Positions 58,895 through 64,000 of a stretch of DNA of 64,000 nt are shown one piece after another. A program made the translations under genes and the position numbers. This DNA comes from Telmatospirillum siberiense (lineage in GTDB: Bacteria; Pseudomonadota; Alphaproteobacteria; Rhodospirillales; Magnetospirillaceae): positions 23,182 through 87,181 of the forward strand of contig NZ_PIUM01000029.1 of the NCBI RefSeq assembly GCF_002845745.1, read 5' to 3'. Positions within the stretch are counted from its first letter, which is position 1, and each line of letters opens with the position of its first letter. Under the pieces are notes generated by a model that saw only the letters and a list, made by a program, of their open reading frames with translations, had not been told where the DNA came from and did no database searches.

Positions 58895-58996
58895 TCCCTG
58901 GTTCTGCCAGGGAAAACCGGCGACGCCGCCCGGGGGCTCTCCCCTGAACCCGGGCGGCGGAGCGCCATGACATCCCCCACCCCCTGAGGAACGCCG

Positions 58997-59413
58997 ATGA
59001 CGCTTGTATGGAACGTGGAATATTTCCTGGGTATCCCCGAGATGGATGCGGAGCATTGCCGCATCATCGAAATGATCAACCGGCTCGACGACGCCAGGGG
59101 CCGTGCTGACGCCCTGCCCACCGCCTGGCGGATCGTCAACGAACTGGCCGATTACATCGCCCTTCATTTCACGCACGAGGAATCGTTGATGGAGCGTTCG
59201 GGCTATGCCGATCTGCCCTCCCATCGCGAAGCCCATCGCGCCTTCGAGGAACGGGTCGAAGACCTGCGCTCCCGCGCCAATCTGGAAAACGGCGAAGTGC
59301 GGGCTCTTTTGCAGCAATGGCTTGAGGAGCATATTCTGAAGATCGATCGCGCCTATGTGCCGCATGTGCAAGACTGGCAGGATCGCCGCATCGGAGATGG
59401 CGGCGGCCAGTAA
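58997..59413 (+). CDS. bacteriohemerythrin
   Basis: A 138-residue oxygen-binding protein with the complete diiron ligand set: His20 (MDAEHCRI), His57 and Glu61 (LHFTHEES), His76 and His80 (SHREAHR), His112 and Asp117 (EEHILKID). It starts MTLVWNVEYFLGIPEMDAEH. Such proteins store, carry or sense O2 in microaerobic bacteria. It lies 102 bp after the transporter and 51 bp before the response regulator. Confidence 0.93.
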   Translation: MTLVWNVEYFLGIPEMDAEHCRIIEMINRLDDARGRADALPTAWRIVNELADYIALHFTHEESLMERSGYADLPSHREAHRAFEERVEDLRSRANLENGEVRALLQQWLEEHILKIDRAYVPHVQDWQDRRIGDGGGQ

Positions 59414-59464
59414 CTCATGACGGCGCCGGGAAGAGCGGTTGCCGTGGAGGAATGACGAGGGCGC

Positions 59465-60145
59465 ATGCGGATCTTGCTCGTTGAGGACAATGTCGAACTG
59501 GCGAACTGGATTGCCAAGCTGCTGCGCAGCGACAATTTCGCCGTCGATTGCGTCTATGACGGCGAGGATGCCGACCACGCCCTCCGGGTCCATGAGTTTT
59601 CGCTGGTCATCCTCGACCTCTCCCTTCCCAAAATGGATGGATTGGAGGTTCTGCGCCGGCTGCGCCAGCGCAAGAACACCGTTCCGGTCATCATCCTGAC
59701 GGCGAACTCCAGTCTCCGCGGCAGGGTGAGCGGGCTCGACGAGGGGGCCGACGATTATCTGGCTAAACCTTTCGAGATCGCCGAATTGGAGGCGCGCATC
59801 CGCGTCCAGTTGCGGCGCGCCAACAACCTGGCGACACCGACCATCAGTTACGGCGACATCACGTTCGATCTCAGAACCCGCGAGTTCTCGATCGGCGACA
59901 AGACCCTGACCCTGACCCCGCGCGAGCACGCGGTCCTCGAATTCCTCATCCACAAGGCCGGCAAGACGGTCAGCAAATCGCAGATCTGCGACAATGTGTT
60001 TGATTTCGATGATGAGGCCGACCAGAGTGCGATCGAGGTTTATGTCCACAGATTGCGCAAGAAAATCGAGGGAAGCGGCGTCCAGATCAAAACGTTGCGC
60101 GGCCTCGGCTATGCCCTTCAATGCAATGAAGATCGAGAGCCTTAG
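59465..60145 (+). CDS. OmpR-family response regulator (TctD-like)
   Basis: A 226-residue regulator: MRILLVEDNVELANWIAKLL, VILDLSLPKMDGLEVLRRLR (phospho-Asp about residue 51), DEGADDYLAKPFEIAELEAR, and an OmpR winged helix (EVYVHRLRKKIEG, TLRGLGYAL). The kinase start overlaps its 3' end by 20 bp. TctD regulators control tricarboxylate transport; the nearby 2-hydroxycarboxylate transporter makes the same role plausible. Confidence 0.9.
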   Translation: MRILLVEDNVELANWIAKLLRSDNFAVDCVYDGEDADHALRVHEFSLVILDLSLPKMDGLEVLRRLRQRKNTVPVIILTANSSLRGRVSGLDEGADDYLAKPFEIAELEARIRVQLRRANNLATPTISYGDITFDLRTREFSIGDKTLTLTPREHAVLEFLIHKAGKTVSKSQICDNVFDFDDEADQSAIEVYVHRLRKKIEGSGVQIKTLRGLGYALQCNEDREP

Positions 60146-61523
60146 AACCCATCTTCTGTTCTGGTTGCTGGCCCCGCTCGCCGGCGTGGTTCTCGTCAAT
60201 GTCTTCAGCAGCTATCTGGCCGCCAGCAACACGGCCGACATGGTCACCGACCGCACCCTGCTGGCCTCGGCGACCACCATCGCCGAGGAAATTTCGGTGA
60301 TCGACGGGGTCATCGACGTCCAGATCCCTCCCGCCGCCATCGAGATGTTCAACACCGGACATGGCGATCTGGTCTTCTACAGCGTGCGCACGCGCAACGG
60401 TCAACTGCTCGCCGGCTATCCCGACGTCCCGGCCCCGAATCCGCATGAGCCGGGCGCGCATCCGGTTTTCTACGAAGGCGCCTATCGCCAGCGGCCGCTG
60501 CATCTCGTCGCTCTCACCCATCCGATCATCGGCGCCCCGGAGGAAAGCCCGGTCACCGTTCTGATCGGACAGACCCTGAACAGCCATGACGAGCTGATCA
60601 TCGATCTGCTGCGCGGGTCGATCGAACAGCAGGTGATCCTGCTGGCCGTCGCCGCCGCCCTCGTGCTGATCGGGTTCAGCCGCGGCCTGGCGCCGCTCAT
60701 GCGGCTGCGCGACGCGGTTTTGGACGACAAGCGCGACGCCTTGGCCCCCTTGCCGACGACCAGCGTGCAGACCGAACTCCGCCCGCTGGTCGAGGCCTTG
60801 AACGAATACAAGCGGCGCGTTCGCGCGCAGATGGACGCGCAACGACGCTTCATCGCCAACGCCGCCCACCAGATCAAGACGCCGCTGACCCTGCTGATGA
60901 CCCAGGCGGCCTTCGCCGAACGGGCGAAAGCCGCCGGCGAACGCAAGGAGGCGCTGAGCGCATTGCAAAACAGCGCCCGTCAGTTCGCCCATATGGTCAA
61001 CCAGCTTTTGACCCTGTCGCGGGCCGAGCCCGGCGCCCGGCGCCCCCGTCACGAACGCGTCGATCTGGCCGAAACGGCGCGGCTGGTCCTTGAGGAATTC
61101 TCAGGCGTCGCCCTGTCCCGCGAAATCGATCTGGGCTTCGAACAGGCCGAGGAAAAAACGATCATCGTCGGTGATGAAACCATGCTGCGGGAAATGATCG
61201 TCAATCTGGTCGACAACGCGCTGCGCTACACCCCGGTTGGCGGCTCCGTCCTGGTCAGCATCGGTCGTCAGGCGGAAATGTGCGTCCTGACCGTGGCCGA
61301 CAACGGCCCGGGCATTCCGCCCGACGAGACCCCCCGGGTCTTCGAGCGCTTCTACCGGGTTCTGGCCAATGGCGGCGAGGGCAGCGGACTGGGCCTCGCC
61401 ATCGTCCGCGAGGTCGTCGCCGCCGCCGAAGGACAGGTGACCCTGCGCCCCCCCCCCACCGGCCATGGATTGATCGTCGAGGTGAGAATCCCGGGGCCCG
61501 TCGAGGAAAATTCCGGCGGGTGA
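60126..61523 (+). CDS. sensor histidine kinase (TctE-like)
   Basis: A 465-residue kinase starting MKIESLRTHLLFWLLAPLAG. The periplasmic domain (about 30-165) includes TLLASATTIAEEISVIDGVI and AYRQRPLHLVALTHPI, the TctE N-terminal pattern. A second membrane segment is QVILLAVAAALVLIGFSRGL. The H box is FIANAAHQIKTPLTLLMTQA, with LVDNALRYTP and VADNGPGIPPDETPRVFERF in the ATPase. It is coupled to the regulator at 59465. Confidence 0.9.
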   Translation: MKIESLRTHLLFWLLAPLAGVVLVNVFSSYLAASNTADMVTDRTLLASATTIAEEISVIDGVIDVQIPPAAIEMFNTGHGDLVFYSVRTRNGQLLAGYPDVPAPNPHEPGAHPVFYEGAYRQRPLHLVALTHPIIGAPEESPVTVLIGQTLNSHDELIIDLLRGSIEQQVILLAVAAALVLIGFSRGLAPLMRLRDAVLDDKRDALAPLPTTSVQTELRPLVEALNEYKRRVRAQMDAQRRFIANAAHQIKTPLTLLMTQAAFAERAKAAGERKEALSALQNSARQFAHMVNQLLTLSRAEPGARRPRHERVDLAETARLVLEEFSGVALSREIDLGFEQAEEKTIIVGDETMLREMIVNLVDNALRYTPVGGSVLVSIGRQAEMCVLTVADNGPGIPPDETPRVFERFYRVLANGGEGSGLGLAIVREVVAAAEGQVTLRPPPTGHGLIVEVRIPGPVEENSGG

Positions 61524-61581
61524 TCCCCACCCCGATGGCGGCCGATACCGGTGAACAGGTCAGACCAAGGAGGCGCCGGCA

Positions 61582-62610
61582 TCAGTTCTTCTCGGAAGCG
61601 GCGAGGGTTTTTTCGGCGGCGTCGACGAATTCGGTGGTGTAGGTCTGGCGCAAGTCGATTTCCTTTTCCCGCAGGGCCTTGCTGAAGGACGACAGAACCT
61701 TGAGGGTGGTTTCCGGACAGCCGGAAGGCATCCGACCGTCGGCGGTGAACATCGCCTTGCTTTCGGAGAGACGCTCGACATAAAGCGGCTTGTCGCCTTC
61801 GAAATAATCATTGGGCAACTGATCGGCGATTTCGGCGGCGCCGTGCGCGGCGATATAGTGCATCGCCCGAACGAAGGCCATGGCGAGTTTCCCCGCCTCT
61901 TCCCTATGCGCCGACAGCCAGGAGGCGCGAACGTAGAACGCGGCGCCGGGGTAACAGCCGCCGATGACCGCCCAGGTCGATTCCGGCGTGCGCAGGTCGA
62001 TCAGCACCTTGGCCCCGGTCGTCTTCAGCAGACGGCCGGCGGTCGGTTCCGTCGTCATCCCGGCATCGATCTTTCCTTGTTTCATCGCCTCGATGAAACG
62101 GTTGCCCGCCTCGAAGGGAATCATCCGGTAGTCGCCGAACTTCAGCCCATTCAAATGGGCGATGTAGCGCGTCAGGAAATCCGTCGACGACCCCAACCCG
62201 GCGACGCCCAAACGCAATCCCTTGAGCTGCGAGGCCGAGGTGATCCGCTCGGCCAAGGGTTCGGCCACCAGTTCCACCTCGCCCGGCGCCCGGGCGAACT
62301 GGACGAGGGAGACGACGTAATTGCCGCGCCCCTGAAGGGCGATCGTATGGTCGTAGAAGCCCACGACCCCCTGGGCCGCCCCGGTCAGAAGCTCGTTTTG
62401 CGCCTCGACCCCGGCCGTGGCGTTGAGCAGCCTGACGTCCAGCCCCTCGTCGGCGAAATATCCCAGGCGCTCGGCCAGAATGGCCGGCAGATAGATCTGC
62501 TTTTCCAATCCACTGACGATGATGGTGATGGGAGTGGAGGCTTCCACCGGCACAATCGACAGACCGCCGGCAACGATCAGCGCAAGGACACGCAAAAGGC
62601 GAGGGAACAA
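61582..62610 (-). CDS. NitT/TauT-type ABC substrate-binding protein
   Basis: A 342-residue periplasmic protein of the SsuA/THI5-like family: TIIVSGLEKQIYLPAILAER, LGYFADEGLDVRLLNATAGV, LKGLRLGVAGLGSSTDFLTR, YIAHLNGLKFGDYRMIPFEA. I chose a TTG at 62610 because AAGGAG lies 6 nt upstream and the next residues (FPRLLRVLALIVAGGLSIVP) form a signal peptide. An ATG at 62676 is an alternative. No permease or ATPase is adjacent. Substrates of the family include sulfonates, nitrate and pyrimidine precursors; unknown here. Confidence 0.82.
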   Translation of the reverse strand: MFPRLLRVLALIVAGGLSIVPVEASTPITIIVSGLEKQIYLPAILAERLGYFADEGLDVRLLNATAGVEAQNELLTGAAQGVVGFYDHTIALQGRGNYVVSLVQFARAPGEVELVAEPLAERITSASQLKGLRLGVAGLGSSTDFLTRYIAHLNGLKFGDYRMIPFEAGNRFIEAMKQGKIDAGMTTEPTAGRLLKTTGAKVLIDLRTPESTWAVIGGCYPGAAFYVRASWLSAHREEAGKLAMAFVRAMHYIAAHGAAEIADQLPNDYFEGDKPLYVERLSESKAMFTADGRMPSGCPETTLKVLSSFSKALREKEIDLRQTYTTEFVDAAEKTLAASEKN

Positions 62611-62968
62611 ACGAAACTCCTTCGTCTGGATGGGCCCATTCCCCGGCGCGGCACAGCTTATCTCCGCAAGCGGCATCAGGGTATCGGCGGGGAGAATACA
62701 GCGCGAAGAGCGCCTCGGGAAGCGATGAACGGAACCGGGATCCCCCGGATGAAAGCCAGATGAAAGCTGAGGCGCTCTAGCCTTTCGGAAAATCGACAAG
62801 CGAAGCTGGCGGATCCGCCGTCTTCATAAAAACGAATCGGGTGGACTTAAAGTTCCTTCAAAATCCATCGCCATGCCGAATATCCCCTCCCGGAAAGATG
62901 GCGACCGGCCCGCTCTCCGCGAGGGACCCGGCAACGGCCGCAAGGGTGATTTTTCTTAAGAGGCGATC
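62611..62968. other. intergenic region, no gene seen
   Basis: Divergent region between the binding-protein and FAH-family genes. One AT-richer stretch lies at 62820-62860 and an A/T-rich ribosome-site region (TTTTTCTTAAGAGGCGATC) just before 62969. No repeats or RNA genes were noticed. Confidence 0.4.
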
Positions 62969-63817
62969 ATGAAGCTGGTAAGTTTTGCCACCGGAAAACA
63001 AAAGAGCTATGGCCTCCATACGGCCCATGGCATCGTTGATGTCGGCCGGCATTTGAGAGAACGATTCCCCGATATCAAAACTCTTTTGTCCAACGGCGGC
63101 CTTGCCGAGGCGGCCAAATTCGAGAAGAACGCGCCCGACTACCGGGAGCAGGATCTGGTCTTTCTGCCGACCATCGAACAGCCCAACAAGATTTTCTGCG
63201 TCGGCATGAATTACGCCGAAAAACGTCAGGAATTCGGCGAAACCAACAACGCCCCCACCCTGTTCATCCGTTTCCCCGATTCGCAGACCGGTCATGCCTG
63301 CCCGGTCCTGAAGCCCCGCCACACCGACGAATTCGATTACGAAGGCGAATTGGCGGTGATCATCGGCAAGGCCGGACTGGGCATCCCTGCCGCACAGGCC
63401 TACGAGCATGTCGCCGGCTATAGCTGCTACATGGACGGGTCCGTGCGCGATTGGCAGCATAGCTGGTTCACCGCCGGCAAAAACTGGCGCCAGACCGGCG
63501 CCTTCGGTCCCTGGCTGGTCACCACCGACGAGATCCCCGATCCCCACACCTTGTTCATCCGGACCTTCCTCAACGGCCAGATGGTGCAGGACGACAATAC
63601 CGCCAACATGGTTCACCGGATCCCCGAACTGATCGAATATATCAGCACCTTCAGCGCGCTTTCCCCTGGCGACGTGATCATCACCGGCTCGCCCGGCGGC
63701 GTCGGCAAGAAGCGCACCCCGCCGCTCTTTCTCAAGGAAGGCGATCTGATCGAGGTGGAAATCGAGCGGATCGGCCGGCTGAGGAACGTCATCCTTCGGG
63801 ACGCCGCGGTCGCCTGA
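62969..63817 (+). CDS. fumarylacetoacetate hydrolase-family protein
   Basis: A 282-residue FAH-fold enzyme: KIFCVGMNYAEKRQEFGETN, PTLFIRFPDSQTGHACPVLK, DEFDYEGELAVIIGKAG (metal-ligand Glu residues), GYSCYMDGSVRDWQHSWFTA, GPWLVTTDEIPDPHTLFIRT and LSPGDVIITGSPGGVGKKR. Relatives include hydratases, decarboxylases and acylpyruvases of aromatic degradation. Its position does not identify a substrate, and a role in the distant nicotinate pathway is not supported. Confidence 0.9.
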   Translation: MKLVSFATGKQKSYGLHTAHGIVDVGRHLRERFPDIKTLLSNGGLAEAAKFEKNAPDYREQDLVFLPTIEQPNKIFCVGMNYAEKRQEFGETNNAPTLFIRFPDSQTGHACPVLKPRHTDEFDYEGELAVIIGKAGLGIPAAQAYEHVAGYSCYMDGSVRDWQHSWFTAGKNWRQTGAFGPWLVTTDEIPDPHTLFIRTFLNGQMVQDDNTANMVHRIPELIEYISTFSALSPGDVIITGSPGGVGKKRTPPLFLKEGDLIEVEIERIGRLRNVILRDAAVA

Positions 63818-63887
63818 CGGACCTCCGCGCGGGCGGGAAGGCGCGAATGCCGCCCGCCCCCATTCTTTGATCAAGGACACCCGTCCC

Positions 63888-64000
63888 GTGTTCGACGATT
63901 TCGATTTTTACCCTGTAGACCCGTCGAGCGAGGTTTCGCTTCGCGGGGAGATCCAGACGCTTTTGCGCAAGAGCGGCCTGGATTACGAGGATGGGATCGA
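63888..64000 (+). CDS. partial CDS at the right edge, unrecognised
   Basis: A GTG start preceded by AAGGA (about 12 nt upstream) opens a frame that runs out of the window: VFDDFDFYPVDPSSEVSLRG then EIQTLLRKSGLDYEDGI. About 37 residues are visible, too few to name a family. It is 70 bp after the FAH-family stop and probably in its operon. Confidence 0.5.
   Translation, partial: MFDDFDFYPVDPSSEVSLRGEIQTLLRKSGLDYEDGI

Noticed and set aside
57539..60199. An 886-codon open frame antisense to the transporter, bacteriohemerythrin and response regulator
   Set aside because: It spans three well-supported genes on the other strand and has only low-complexity acidic/basic composition.
62969..63817. 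FAH-family gene as a further step of the nicotinate pathway
   Set aside because: It is 26 kb away, lacks the locus operator upstream, and the family is too broad to assign.

Overview
The window is a stretch of GC-rich chromosome whose gene content points to an alphaproteobacterium, probably a Rhodospirillales (Magnetospirillum/Phaeospirillum-like) organism. The clues are a glycine-type 5-aminolevulinate synthase (hemA), an FYDLN-acid domain protein, alphaproteobacterial Zur-type boxes around a divergent zinc transporter locus, a bacteriohemerythrin and many two-component and chemotaxis genes. The genus is an inference; no rRNA or tRNA gene was seen.

Layout. 1-7.7 kb: glycogen genes (glgX partial, glgB), a small membrane protein, an FYDLN protein, a 342-bp MITE-like element, a DUF6130/TetR divergent pair with two palindromic operators, and an OmpR/EnvZ-type two-component pair. 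8-11.6 kb: a peptide-type ABC transporter (binding protein and two permeases, no ATPase). 11.7-15.3 kb: a hypothetical gene, hemA, a winged-helix-like protein and a degenerate EAL-domain protein.

15.5-36.9 kb is the most distinctive region and reads as a nicotinate degradation locus that does not use an oxygenase for the second step. A cytochrome-linked molybdenum hydroxylase (nicA/nicB type) would make 6-hydroxynicotinate. A 6-hydroxynicotinate reductase (hnr type) and an enamidase (ena type), otherwise known from fermentative Eubacterium barkeri, would take it to 2-formylglutarate. The hnr operon continues with a UPF0280 (ApbE-like) gene, two tandem DUF1185 genes and a branched-chain-type ABC transporter with a fused LivH-LivM permease. 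A ferredoxin-NADP reductase and a MarR regulator complete the set. Seven copies of a 14-bp palindromic motif (consensus NTNYGYNTACRYAT) lie in front of nicA, marR, ena, hnr and fpr only, which defines a regulon. A 5.2-kb gene for a WRN-like exonuclease-RecQ-UvrD fusion helicase sits inside the locus, bordered by hairpins.

37-47 kb: a Zur-boxed zinc transporter locus. Then follows an operon starting with a 991-residue NfnA-NfnB-zinc ribbon-rubrerythrin fusion, continuing with two XdhC-family genes and a MocA-like cytidylyltransferase, and then a cysteine desulfurase with a SufU-like partner. These are what a molybdenum hydroxylase such as NicB needs for maturation. 47-64 kb: housekeeping and signalling genes (YbdD, flavodoxin-fold quinone reductase, threonine aldolase, YecH, penicillin acylase, SDR, chemotaxis receptor, PNPOx-like, DUF554, 2-hydroxycarboxylate transporter, bacteriohemerythrin, TctDE-like two-component system, NitT/TauT-type binding protein, FAH-family hydrolase, and a partial gene at the right edge).

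Several dispersed repeat families lie between genes: a modular hairpin repeat with a conserved linker (three loci), MITE-like elements, and a common alphaproteobacterial palindromic repeat.
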